Shown here: piece after piece, positions 1-8,104 of the stretch
How the letters are laid out: each line of letters opens with the position of its first letter
Position numbering within the stretch: position 1 is the first letter of the stretch
Source: Hyalangium ruber
Lineage (GTDB): Bacteria > Myxococcota > Myxococcia > Myxococcales > Myxococcaceae
Direction of reading: 5' to 3'
Assembly (NCBI RefSeq): GCF_034259325.1
Contig: NZ_JAXIVS010000006.1
Span: 186,001-250,000, forward strand
Length of the DNA stretch: 64,000 bases
Notes under the pieces: model-generated
Seen by the model: only the letters and a program-made list of their open reading frames with translations
What the model was told of the DNA's origin: nothing
The model's database searches: none
Program-made: the position numbers and the translations under genes

Positions 1-640
1 AGGGCATCTTCGTCTGGGCGTCCGGCCCGTCCATGGCTCCCCGCTGGGGCTCGGGCATGAAGAAGGCCATGATCGCGAGGATCAGCCCCGGGGCGCCACC
101 GGCGAAGAAGGCCACGTGCCAGGAGTACGTCTTGCTCAGGAACCCGCCCAGGCCGTAGCCCGCCGCCGCGCCCACGGGGATGGCGATGTAGAAGAACGCC
201 AGCATGCGGGTGCGCATGGAGCGGGGGTAGAGGTCCGAGATCATCGAGGGCGCCACCGCGCCGTAGCCCGCCTCGCCGATGCCGATGAAGGCGCGCGCGA
301 CCAGCAGCGCCACGAAGGAGGCCGCCAGGCCCGAGGCTCCGGTGGCGAGGCTCCACATGAGCACGCCGCCCGCCACCAGCATCTTCCGGGGGACGCGATC
401 CCCGAGATAGCCGCCGAGGGGCGAGGCCAGCATCAACACGATGATGAAGACGGTGCCCAGCATGCCCGACTGGGTGTTGTTGATGTTCAGGTCCGCCTGG
501 ATGGAGGGCAGCGCGGCCGCGACGATGTACCGGTCGAGGTAGTTGACCAGGTTGATGAGGGTGAGGATGAAGAGCGCGTAGCCCGCGCGCACGGCGGGCG
601 TGGTGGGCTCGGCGGCGGACACGGCGGGAGTCAGGTTCAT
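1..640 (-). CDS. MFS transporter, 3' end cut by window edge
   Basis: Encodes the first ~213 residues of a major facilitator superfamily permease; the rest lies to the left of the window. The reverse-strand translation begins MNLTPAVSAAEPTTPAVRAG and contains the TM1 signature INLVNYLDRYIVAAALPSIQ followed by a loop with GDRVPRK, the conserved MFS G-x-x-x-D-R-x-x-R-(R/K) motif between TM2 and TM3. This pattern is typical of the spinster-like/hexuronate-type MFS branch, but the substrate cannot be read. The ATG overlaps the TGA of the Ppx/GppA gene (ATGA), so the two are probably translationally coupled. The link to phosphate metabolism is only positional. Confidence 0.85.
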   Translation of the reverse strand, partial: MNLTPAVSAAEPTTPAVRAGYALFILTLINLVNYLDRYIVAAALPSIQADLNINNTQSGMLGTVFIIVLMLASPLGGYLGDRVPRKMLVAGGVLMWSLATGASGLAASFVALLVARAFIGIGEAGYGAVAPSMISDLYPRSMRTRMLAFFYIAIPVGAAAGYGLGGFLSKTYSWHVAFFAGGAPGLILAIMAFFMPEPQRGAMDGPDAQTKMP

Positions 641-1566
641 GTCCGGGAGGCTCCGAAGCGGTGGGCCAGTAGCCCCCAGCGCAGGCCGCGGTCGCTCACG
701 CGGCACTGCTCCAAGCGCAGGGCGCGCAGGGCTTCCAGCAGCACGAGCGCGCCACAGGAGATGACATCCGCGCGCTTGGGCTGGAGGCCAGGGAGCTTGC
801 AGCGCTCGGCCAGCGGGGTGCGGAAGAGCTGCTCCACGAGCTGCTCGAGCTGGGCGCGCGTCAGCGTGCCGCCGTGTACGCGCTCGGAGTCATAGGGGTC
901 GACGCGGTGCTGCATCGCGTAGAGCGTCGTCACTGTGCCGGCCACGCCCACCAGCTCCGCGGTCGGCGGAGGCGGGGGCAGCGAGGCGAAGGTGTCGCGC
1001 AGGAACTTCTCGACGCGCTCGCGCTCCTCGGTGGAGGGGGGATCGTTTCGGATGAAGCGCTCGGTGAGGCGGACCGAGCCCACGTCGTAGCTGTGTCGGA
1101 AGTCCACCCGGCCGGCGCTGTTGCCGTAGATGAATTCGGTGGAGCCGCCGCCGATGTCGATGACCAGCAGCGGCCCGGCCGCCTCGCTGCCGAAGTCCAT
1201 GTGGGCCGAGGCGAACGAGAGCTGCGCCTCCTGCTCGCCGGAGATGATCTCCACCGTGACGCCAGCGCGCTCCTTGGCGGCTTGCAGGAACTCCGCGCCG
1301 TTCTGGGCGTCGCGCGCCGCGCTGGTGGCGGACACAGCGATGCCCTCGGCTCCGAGTGAGCGCGCCTCCTGGGCGAAGGCAGTGATGACGGAGAGCGTGG
1401 CCTCCATGCCTTCGGGAGACAGGCGGCGGCTCTGATCCACTCCTCGTCCGAGGCGGGTGATCTCGGCGCGCTCCACGACCGACTGGAAGCGACCCTCGGG
1501 AGTTCGGTCCGCTACGAGCAGGAGGACCGAGTTGGTGCCCACATCAATAGTGGCGAAACGCGGCAT
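637..1566 (-). CDS. Ppx/GppA-family phosphatase (exopolyphosphatase-like)
   Basis: 309 residues with the ASKHA (actin-like ATPase) fold signatures of Ppx/GppA enzymes: phosphate-1 loop ATIDVGTNSVLLLVAD near the N-terminus, the SATSAARDA segment, and phosphate-2 loop DIGGGSTEF near residue 138. Family members cleave terminal phosphates from polyphosphate or convert pppGpp to ppGpp. At ~300 aa this is the short type that has only the two ASKHA lobes and lacks the C-terminal HD-like extension of E. coli Ppx. It lies downstream of the CefD-like gene (15 bp gap) and overlaps the following MFS start. Which of the two reactions it performs cannot be decided from sequence. Confidence 0.88.
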   Translation of the reverse strand: MPRFATIDVGTNSVLLLVADRTPEGRFQSVVERAEITRLGRGVDQSRRLSPEGMEATLSVITAFAQEARSLGAEGIAVSATSAARDAQNGAEFLQAAKERAGVTVEIISGEQEAQLSFASAHMDFGSEAAGPLLVIDIGGGSTEFIYGNSAGRVDFRHSYDVGSVRLTERFIRNDPPSTEERERVEKFLRDTFASLPPPPPTAELVGVAGTVTTLYAMQHRVDPYDSERVHGGTLTRAQLEQLVEQLFRTPLAERCKLPGLQPKRADVISCGALVLLEALRALRLEQCRVSDRGLRWGLLAHRFGASRT

Positions 1567-1581
1567 TGGCCGCGAGCCTAC

Positions 1582-2769
1582 TCAACGCAGCAGCGCTTCC
1601 AAAGCCTCGGCGAGGGTCTGGTACTCGGTGTGCGTGTTGTAGAGCTGGGCGGACAGCCGGAGGTGGCGTTGGGGCGCCTGGGGCCAGGCGGTGACGGGCA
1701 CCTCGATGCGCCACTCGTGGAAGAGCCGGTCCTGGAGCGGATCCAGGAAGAAGGGAGGAGGCGGCTGCAGGGGAAAGCCGTCGGGCAGGCCCACGGTGGC
1801 CATGGCGCCCACCATCTCCTCCGGGCAGTGGGGCTCCACGCCGAGGCGCTCGCAGAGCATCCGTCGCGCGGCCAGCACCTTGTCGCGGTTGTCCGCCATC
1901 AGCGCGGGCCAGCCTCCCGGCAGCATGCCGCCCATGACGCGCAGGGCGTGGGGGACGCAGAGCGCCGGGGTGGGGTCGGACGTCCCCGTCCAGTCGAAGT
2001 CCAGCCGGAAGTGCGAGCGGTCCTTGCGTGTCGAGTTGTGGCCGTGGCTCACCGAGAGGGGCTTGAGCGGTGCCTGAAGGTCTCTGCGTACGTGGAGGAA
2101 GGCCACGCTCTTGGGCGCGCACATCCACTTGTGGCAGTTGCCGGTGTAGTAGCCAACGTCCAGCTCTCGCAGGGACAGCGGCACCTGGCCCGGGCCGTGG
2201 GCGCCATCCACCAGGGTCTCCACGCCTCGCTCGCGCAGCTTGCGGGCCAGCTCCTGGATGGGGAGCACCAGCGCCGTCTGGCTGCTGATGTGGTCCAGGA
2301 GCACCAGCCGGGTGCGCGGGGTGACGTGGGCCAGCACCGCCTCGACGATGGCCGCCGGGGTGGGGTGGGGCCAGGGCAGCTTCGCCACGACGACCTTCGC
2401 GCCCCAGCGGCTGGAGGCCCAGTCCAGCGCGTTGCGCGAGGCGTTGTACTCGTGGTTGGTGGTGAGCAGCTCATCGCCGGGCTCGAAGCGCAGCGCGCGC
2501 AGCACCGTGTTCACGCCCGCGGTGGCATTGGGCACAAAGGCCAGGTTATCCGCGTCCGCGCCGACGAAGGCGGCCAGGGCCACGCGGGCCTCGTCGAGCA
2601 TCGCCTCGTACTCGCGCACGAAGAAGCGCACGGGCTCGGCCTCCAGGCGCGCGCGCAGCTCCGACTGCGCTTGGAGCACTTCGGTGGGGCAGGCGCCGAA
2701 CGAGCCGTGGTTGAGGAAGCGGATGTTCGGGTCGAGCGACCAGCGCGCCCGGAAGGGCGAGACGCTCAT
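1582..2769 (-). CDS. Class V aminotransferase, isopenicillin-N-epimerase (CefD)-like
   Basis: 395-residue fold-type I PLP enzyme. Near the N-terminus is NHGSFGACP, the typical CefD-like opening. D188 in LVDGAHGPGQ is the expected pyridine-nitrogen aspartate. K214 in TGNCHKWMCAPKS is the expected Schiff-base lysine. Family members include epimerases, cysteine desulfurases and kynureninase-like enzymes; the NHGS and HKW motifs favour the CefD/Egt-like subgroup, but the real substrate is unknown. The ATG overlaps the stop of tolB (ATGA), so it is probably translated with the Tol operon. Nothing in the sequence explains why a PLP enzyme is coupled to tolB. Confidence 0.85.
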   Translation of the reverse strand: MSVSPFRARWSLDPNIRFLNHGSFGACPTEVLQAQSELRARLEAEPVRFFVREYEAMLDEARVALAAFVGADADNLAFVPNATAGVNTVLRALRFEPGDELLTTNHEYNASRNALDWASSRWGAKVVVAKLPWPHPTPAAIVEAVLAHVTPRTRLVLLDHISSQTALVLPIQELARKLRERGVETLVDGAHGPGQVPLSLRELDVGYYTGNCHKWMCAPKSVAFLHVRRDLQAPLKPLSVSHGHNSTRKDRSHFRLDFDWTGTSDPTPALCVPHALRVMGGMLPGGWPALMADNRDKVLAARRMLCERLGVEPHCPEEMVGAMATVGLPDGFPLQPPPPFFLDPLQDRLFHEWRIEVPVTAWPQAPQRHLRLSAQLYNTHTEYQTLAEALEALLR

Positions 2770-4040
2770 GGCGCCCAGTCGGGCGTGAGTCCACCGGCCT
2801 TGTCCATGGGCAGGGCCAGCTGATTGTTGCCCTCGGCCGTCATGACGTAGAGCCGCGGGGCGCCGTCGCGCGTGGAGGTGAAGAGGATGAGGCGGCCGTT
2901 GGGCGAGAAGACGGGCTCCTCGTTGTTGCCCTGGTCCTGCGTCAAGCGGGCGATCTTCCCGGTGTCCACGTTCACGGTGAAGAGATCGAACGCGTTGCGC
3001 TCGTCGCGCGCGGTGAACGCGATGAGGTCTCCGCGCGGCGACCAGTCCGGCGTCTGGTTGTAGTTGCCCTGGAAGGTGAGGCGCCGCGCGCCCGTGCCGT
3101 CCGCGTTCATCACGTAGATCTGCGGCGAGCCACCCCGGTTGGACACGAAGGCGATGCGCTTGCCATCCGGCGACCAGGCGGGGCTGGAGTTGATGCCGTA
3201 GGGCGTGTCGGTGACGCGCTTGGGGTCGCTGCCGTCCGCGCTGGCCACGTAGAGCTGGGTGCTCTCGCCCTGAGCCAGCGCGTAGGCGATGCGCTTGCCG
3301 TCCGGCGAGAAGGCGATGCCGGTGGCCATCTGCCCGCTGTTCTCGAGCTGGCGAGCCTCGCCCCCGGGCGCCTGGATGTAGAGGTCCGGTCGGCCACGGC
3401 GGTACGAGGTGAAGGCCACGGTGCCACCGGGCCCCAGGGCGGGCAGCAGGTTGATGCCGCCGCTGGTGACGGCGCGGGCGTTGTTGCCGTCCCAGTCGGC
3501 CAGGTACACGTCCCGGTTCTGGCCGGCCTTGCGCACGAAGGTGATGCGGGACAGGAAGGGGCTCGACTCGCGGGTGAGGTGTTTGTAGAGCGCGTCGGCC
3601 AGGAAGTGCGCCAGCTGGCGGGGCTCGGGGGTGGGCACGGAGTGGCTCACCTTGAGGTCCTCGCGACCGGTGCCCACGTTGAACAGGCGCAGCTCGCCGC
3701 GCAGCGTGCCGCCCTCGGCGCCCAGCTGCACCTTGACCAGCGACTCGGCGCCCACGTCCGTCCAGCGCGAGAAGTTGATGCTGCCCGCCGTCATGCCCTC
3801 CTTGGCGTCGGCGGTGAAGCTGGCGCGGTCCAGCACCTGGAAGAGGCCCGAGGCGCGCAGGTCGAACATGAAAGGCTCGTCGAACTCGGCAGCGGCCTTC
3901 TTCCCGCCGTCATCCACCGAGAGGGGCGCGGGGACGGCCAGGGGCAGCGGGCGGAAGTTGGCGCCAGAGATCTGGATGACGGGGGCCTGCGCGAGCGCGG
4001 CCAGGGGCAGGAGTACCAGGGAGACGAGGAGGGCTTTCAC
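2766..4040 (-). CDS. tolB: TolB, periplasmic beta-propeller of the Tol-Pal system
   Basis: 424 residues with a Sec signal peptide (MKALLVSLVLLPLAALAQA), an N-terminal domain of about 150 residues, and a six-bladed WD40-like propeller. The propeller shows repeated blade signatures such as AFSPDGKRIAYA, AWSPDGKRIAFVSNRGG, DWSPRGDLIAFTA and VFSPNGRLILFTS. TolB links TolA and the peptidoglycan-associated lipoprotein Pal during outer-membrane constriction at division. The gene follows tolA with an ATGA overlap. The expected pal partner is not the next gene; a CefD-like enzyme is. Confidence 0.95.
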   Translation of the reverse strand: MKALLVSLVLLPLAALAQAPVIQISGANFRPLPLAVPAPLSVDDGGKKAAAEFDEPFMFDLRASGLFQVLDRASFTADAKEGMTAGSINFSRWTDVGAESLVKVQLGAEGGTLRGELRLFNVGTGREDLKVSHSVPTPEPRQLAHFLADALYKHLTRESSPFLSRITFVRKAGQNRDVYLADWDGNNARAVTSGGINLLPALGPGGTVAFTSYRRGRPDLYIQAPGGEARQLENSGQMATGIAFSPDGKRIAYALAQGESTQLYVASADGSDPKRVTDTPYGINSSPAWSPDGKRIAFVSNRGGSPQIYVMNADGTGARRLTFQGNYNQTPDWSPRGDLIAFTARDERNAFDLFTVNVDTGKIARLTQDQGNNEEPVFSPNGRLILFTSTRDGAPRLYVMTAEGNNQLALPMDKAGGLTPDWAP

Positions 4041-4813
4041 GGGCGGAACTCCAGGACGACGCCCTGCTTCTGGAGCGCGTCACGAAGATGATCAGGGGGA
4101 GGGGAGAACGGGGAGGCCTTCTTCACGGCGGCCACCACGGCGGCGTCGAACAGGTCGTTGCCGCTGGGCGTGGACAGGCTCGCCTCCAGCACCTCGCCGA
4201 TGCGGCCCAGGCGCATCTTCACCTGGGCCTTGAGGTACATGCGCTCGGTGTCGGGGATGGTGTCGGCGACGTTGTAGTTGCGGCGCACCTGGGTGGAGAG
4301 CAGGGCGTAGTAGCGCTCGCCCTCGGCGGTGGCGGAGTCGCCGTCCGGATCGCCATCCTCGGCGCCTTCCAGCTCCTCTGGTGCCTGCTTCGCCGTCTTG
4401 TCGAAGGCGCCAAAGAGCCGCTTGCGCCGCTCCTCGGCGGAGGCCTCGCCCTTCTGCGGCGCGGGCTTGGGCGCGGGCTCGGGCTTCACCCCGGGCACCG
4501 GCACCGCCACCTTCTCCGGGGGCGCGGGCGTGGGAGTGGGCGGAGCAGGCGGAGCCTTCACCTCCTTGGGCGGCGGCGGGAGCTCCTCCTTGCGCGGCAG
4601 CAGCTTCTGGTCTCGCGGCTTGCCCTGGCGCACCAGGGTGGCGCGGATGACGGGCGGGTTCGGATCCACCTTCGGCCCGGAGGTGAGGAACGAGTACAGC
4701 GCGCCCAGGACCACCAGCATCGCGTGGCCACCCACGGAGACGCCGAGGAACAGCCCCATGCGCGAGGGCCGGGCAGCGAGCATGCTCTGGGAGACGGCCG
4801 GGTGCAGGGCCAT
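4037..4813 (-). CDS. tolA: TolA/TonB-family periplasm-spanning protein
   Basis: 258 residues. The N-terminal half starts with a single transmembrane anchor (around residues 20-45, GLFLGVSVGGHAMLVVLGAL). A Pro/Lys/Ala-rich linker rises into the periplasm (residues ~75-135). The C-terminus is a TonB/TolA-like domain containing VKMRLGRIGEVLEASLSTPS and ending VVLEFRP. TolA couples the TolQ-TolR proton channel to TolB/Pal. It is much shorter than E. coli TolA (421 aa), mainly because the helical domain II is replaced by a short Pro-rich linker. It is assigned as TolA rather than TonB because it sits between tolR and tolB. Confidence 0.9.
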   Translation of the reverse strand: MALHPAVSQSMLAARPSRMGLFLGVSVGGHAMLVVLGALYSFLTSGPKVDPNPPVIRATLVRQGKPRDQKLLPRKEELPPPPKEVKAPPAPPTPTPAPPEKVAVPVPGVKPEPAPKPAPQKGEASAEERRKRLFGAFDKTAKQAPEELEGAEDGDPDGDSATAEGERYYALLSTQVRRNYNVADTIPDTERMYLKAQVKMRLGRIGEVLEASLSTPSGNDLFDAAVVAAVKKASPFSPPPDHLRDALQKQGVVLEFRP

Positions 4814-4816
4814 GGG

Positions 4817-5293
4817 CTAGCGCTTCGCCTCCTTCTTGCCGCTCTTGGGCGGCGGACTGCCCTTGGACGTCGCGGCCGCCGGGGTTGGGTCCGTGATCAT
4901 CCCCACATTGGCGATGCCCGCGCGCTGGGCGGCGGCCATCACCTCCACCACCACGCCGTAGGGCACGTCCCGGTCCGCGTGGAGGTACACCTCCTTGTCG
5001 GCCTGGGCCTTGGCGTTGGCGGCCAGCTTCGTCTCCAGCTCCTCCAGAGGCACCTCCGCGTCACCGATGAAGACGCGGCGCCCGGCGTCGATGGAGAGCA
5101 CCACCTTCTTCTCGGTGGCCTCCACCGGAGCGGCCTTGGTCGCGGGCAGGTTCACCTTCACGCCCTGCTGGATGAGCGGCGCCGTCACCATGAAGATGAT
5201 GAGCAGCACAAGCATCACGTCCACCATGGGCGTGACGTTGATCTCGCTCATGGTGGTGCGACCCTGGCCCTTGTTGCCTCCTCCCATGCCCAT
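4817..5293 (-). CDS. tolR: TolR/ExbD-family energy-coupling protein
   Basis: 158 residues. The single TM segment follows the conserved MSEINVTPMVDVMLVLLIIF; the aspartate in this stretch is the proton-path residue of ExbD/TolR proteins. A periplasmic domain with IGDAEVPLEELE follows, then a Lys-rich tail after residue ~140. It forms the proton channel with TolQ. It begins 12 nt after tolQ and ends 3 nt before tolA, so it is in the same transcript. Confidence 0.95.
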   Translation of the reverse strand: MGMGGGNKGQGRTTMSEINVTPMVDVMLVLLIIFMVTAPLIQQGVKVNLPATKAAPVEATEKKVVLSIDAGRRVFIGDAEVPLEELETKLAANAKAQADKEVYLHADRDVPYGVVVEVMAAAQRAGIANVGMITDPTPAAATSKGSPPPKSGKKEAKR

Positions 5294-5305
5294 GGCGGCG
5301 CCTCG

Positions 5306-6013
5306 CTACCGGAAGAAGTGCCGCTTGATGATGTTCAGGAAGTCGGCGGAGAAGTTGGACATCTCCGTGTCGAAGATCTTGATGCGGCTGACGAACGAGT
5401 TGTAGGCAACCACCGCCGGAATCGCGGCGAACAGGCCCGCCGCCGTGGCGAACAGCGCATTACCCACTGGCGCGGCCACCGTGGCCAGCGTGGCGTTGCC
5501 CTTCTCGGCGATCTGGTTGAAGGCGTTGAGGATGCCGATGACCGTGCCGAACAGGCCCACGAAGGGCGCCGCCGCGCCCACCGTGCCCAGGAAGGGCACC
5601 CGCGCTTCCAACTCCGTAATCTGCGTCGTGGCGGCCCGGTTCAGCGCTCGCTCCACGTTTTCGATCCCGCCCAGCCGCTCGGCCATCGCCCCCTCGGTGC
5701 CCTCCTTCGTCTGGGCCAGCTTGCTCAGCTCCTCGTACCCCGCGCAGAACACCTTGGAGAGCGGGGAGCCGTCCAAGCTCTGGGCCGTCTGGTAGATGCC
5801 CTCCAGCCGCGTGGCCTTCCAGAAGGTGTCCAGGAATGTAAGTGACTGTGCGCGAGCCTTGGAGAGCTGGCGCTGCTTCATGACGATGAGGGCCCAGGAG
5901 GACACGGACACGCCCATGAGCAGCACCAGCACGGCCAGCTCGATGAGGGACGCGTCGCGGATGATCTCCAGGTAGTTCATGGCGCCGAGCGCCAGGGGCA
6001 GGTGGGACATCAT
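5306..6013 (-). CDS. tolQ: TolQ/ExbB/MotA-family proton channel subunit
   Basis: About 235 residues with three predicted TM segments. The first is MNYLEIIRDASLIELAVLVL. The second and third contain the family signature VPFLGTVGAAAPFVGLFGTV and GNALFATAAGLFAAIPAVVA. It forms the inner-membrane proton channel with TolR. I chose the ATG pair at 6013/6010; an internal ATG at 5980 (MNYLEII) is an equally good family start and neither has a strong Shine-Dalgarno. It is the first gene of the leftward tolQRAB run; the divergent gap to 6169 should hold its promoter. Confidence 0.93.
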   Translation of the reverse strand: MMSHLPLALGAMNYLEIIRDASLIELAVLVLLMGVSVSSWALIVMKQRQLSKARAQSLTFLDTFWKATRLEGIYQTAQSLDGSPLSKVFCAGYEELSKLAQTKEGTEGAMAERLGGIENVERALNRAATTQITELEARVPFLGTVGAAAPFVGLFGTVIGILNAFNQIAEKGNATLATVAAPVGNALFATAAGLFAAIPAVVAYNSFVSRIKIFDTEMSNFSADFLNIIKRHFFR

Positions 6014-6168
6014 GGGGAACAGGCCGTAACACTCCGATCCAGGGTGGTCAAACAAAGCCGGCTTGGCGCGAGGGCATCCGGGAAGGCTTGAATAATTCCC
6101 GACCCCCCCCGTCCTTGAGGGCACAACGGGTTGAACGCCCGGACGCCCCCAACACACGCGGTGCCTTC

Positions 6169-7176
6169 ATGAACTCCAGACTGCTCCTCGCATTCCTCTG
6201 CGTCGCTTCACTGTCCACCGGATGCATCATCGTCGATGACGACCACCCGCCCGCTCGCCGGGGAGACGTGACCTTCATGTGGACGTTCGCGGGCCTGCGC
6301 TGCGACGGGGCGCGGGACGTGTACGGGGTGAACATCCAGATCCCCGGTGAGTCCCTCCACAACGGCGGCCAGTACGGCTGCAACACCAACAACGTGGATG
6401 GCATCGTCCTGCACGACTTCGTGCCCGGCACGTACAACTTCCAGATCCAGGCGGTGGACTACCGCAACGTGGTCATCTTCGAGGGCTCGGGTTCCTTCGT
6501 CATCAACGGCGACGCGCGGGTGAACATCGACATGGTGCCGGTGGGCAACAGCAACAACAGCTCCTACGCGTACCTGACCTGGACGCTGCCCGGGAACAAG
6601 CTGTGCAACCAGGCGGGCATCACCACGGTGGAGATCACCCTGGATGACCTGCCGCCCGAGAACTTCCCCTGCTTCCGGGGCCAGGAACTGCCGGGTCTGC
6701 AGACGCCGTACCTCGCGCCGGGCGAGCACTACATCGACTTCATCGCCAAGGACTCGACGGGCCGTCCCCTCTACTACTTCCGCGGCAGCCTGAGCACGCA
6801 GGCCTACAACCCGGTCTCCGCCAACTACCACCTCACGTCGGGCGGCGCGGCCATCTCCTGGCGGTTCTCGGACGGCTCGGTGACGTATGACTGCTTGCAG
6901 GCGGATGGCTCGCCTGGCTTCCGGGTGGGGCTCAACTTCCGCGACGTCTTCACCAACGAGCTGGTGTACGGCGAGGAGGGGGACTGGCAGGTTTGCAGCT
7001 CCAAGCCCATCACCTACAGCTTCCTGCGGCCCGGCACCTACAAGGTCATCCTGATCGCCACGACGTCCAACGGCATTCAGTACCGCTCCAACCCCAACAT
7101 CCCCAACCTGGTCGTGCAGGCCGACCAGTTCCCGGGGCCCAACCAGGCGCTCGAAGTGACGCTGTTCCGCCAGTAA
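6169..7176 (+). CDS. Large lipoprotein of unknown function
   Basis: 335 residues starting MNSRLLLAFLCVASLSTGC, a signal peptide with lipobox STGC giving a mature N-terminal Cys. The mature protein looks like tandem beta-sandwich modules of about 100 residues. Each has a pattern like FMWTFAGLRCDGARDVYGVN or YLTWTLPGNKLCNQAGI, followed by a carbohydrate-domain-like strand pattern (FVPGTYNFQIQAVDY, LAPGEHYIDFIAKDS, LRPGTYKVILIATTS). I count three such repeats, each with Cys residues that could pair. I do not recognise a function. It is monocistronic and followed by a strong hairpin terminator. Confidence 0.75.
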   Translation: MNSRLLLAFLCVASLSTGCIIVDDDHPPARRGDVTFMWTFAGLRCDGARDVYGVNIQIPGESLHNGGQYGCNTNNVDGIVLHDFVPGTYNFQIQAVDYRNVVIFEGSGSFVINGDARVNIDMVPVGNSNNSSYAYLTWTLPGNKLCNQAGITTVEITLDDLPPENFPCFRGQELPGLQTPYLAPGEHYIDFIAKDSTGRPLYYFRGSLSTQAYNPVSANYHLTSGGAAISWRFSDGSVTYDCLQADGSPGFRVGLNFRDVFTNELVYGEEGDWQVCSSKPITYSFLRPGTYKVILIATTSNGIQYRSNPNIPNLVVQADQFPGPNQALEVTLFRQ

Positions 7177-7207
7177 TCCAGGTCAGCAAGGGTTGAGGGC
7201 ACAGCAG

Positions 7208-7242
7208 GAGGGTCGGGGAGCAAGCCCCGGCCCTCTTTGCAT
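7208..7242 (+). terminator. Intrinsic terminator after the 6.2-7.2 kb lipoprotein gene
   Basis: Perfect 11-bp inverted repeat GAGGGTCGGGG / CCCCGGCCCTC around a 6-nt loop (stem 7208-7218 and 7225-7235), followed by a T-rich stretch (tttgcattt). Seen directly. Confidence 0.85.
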
Positions 7243-7291
7243 TTGCGGGGTGGCGTGGGCGTTGGCATCAAACGTGATAGGGAGCCGGGGT

Positions 7292-8104
7292 ATGCGGCAA
7301 GGCAGCCACAGTCCCATCGGGGTGTTCGACTCAGGCGTCGGCGGGCTCACGGTCCTCAAGGCGCTGATGGAGCGACTTCCCCACGAGAGCGCCCTGTACC
7401 TGGGCGACACGGCGCGCGTCCCCTACGGCACCAAGTCCGGCGAGGTGGTGACGCGCTACTCCCTCAAGAACGCCGAGTTCCTCATGGAGCGAGGCATCAA
7501 GCTGCTGGTGGTGGCCTGCAACACGGCCTCCGCCGTGGCCCTGCCGGCGCTGTCGGCGGCCCTGCCGGTGCCGGTGCTGGGGGTGATTGGCCCTGGCGCC
7601 CGCGCGGCCCTGCGGAAGACGCGGGGTGGCGGGGTGGGCGTCATCGGTACGCCGGGCACGGTGCGCTCCGGGGCCTACCAGCGCGAGCTGCAGGCGGCGG
7701 AGCCGAACGTCCGGGTGAAGGCGCGGGCCTGCCCGCTCTTCGTCCCGCTGGCGGAGGAGGGGTGGACCGCGGGCGAGGTGCCGCGCCTGGTGGCGCGCGA
7801 GTACCTCACGGACTTCGCCCAGGACGGCGTGGACACGCTGGTGCTGGGCTGCACGCACTACCCCCTCCTCAAGACGGTGATCGCCGAGGTGGTGGGGCCG
7901 CGCGTGGCGCTGGTCGACTCGGCGGAGGCCACGGCGGAGGCGGTGGCCGCGCTGCTCGGAGAGCGCGGCATGCTCGCCTCCCCGGGGCCCACGCCCGCGT
8001 ACGGCTACTTCGTCACCGACGTGCCGGAGCGCTTCGTCGAGGTGGGGGCGCGCTTCCTCGGGCGCCCCATCCCGACGGCGGAGCAGGTGGACCTGAGCTT
8101 CTAG
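7292..8104 (+). CDS. murI: Glutamate racemase
   Basis: 270 residues. Makes D-glutamate for peptidoglycan. The N-terminal motif SPIGVFDSGVGGLTVLKAL includes the catalytic Asp/Ser region. VVACNTASAVALP carries the first catalytic Cys, and LVLGCTHYPLL carries the second Cys with its His partner. The start at 7292 (MRQGSHSPIG) follows a GGAG-containing stretch and removes an upstream extension with no family similarity. Its stop codon overlaps the convergent carF stop through a shared CTAG palindrome. Confidence 0.95.
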   Translation: MRQGSHSPIGVFDSGVGGLTVLKALMERLPHESALYLGDTARVPYGTKSGEVVTRYSLKNAEFLMERGIKLLVVACNTASAVALPALSAALPVPVLGVIGPGARAALRKTRGGGVGVIGTPGTVRSGAYQRELQAAEPNVRVKARACPLFVPLAEEGWTAGEVPRLVAREYLTDFAQDGVDTLVLGCTHYPLLKTVIAEVVGPRVALVDSAEATAEAVAALLGERGMLASPGPTPAYGYFVTDVPERFVEVGARFLGRPIPTAEQVDLSF

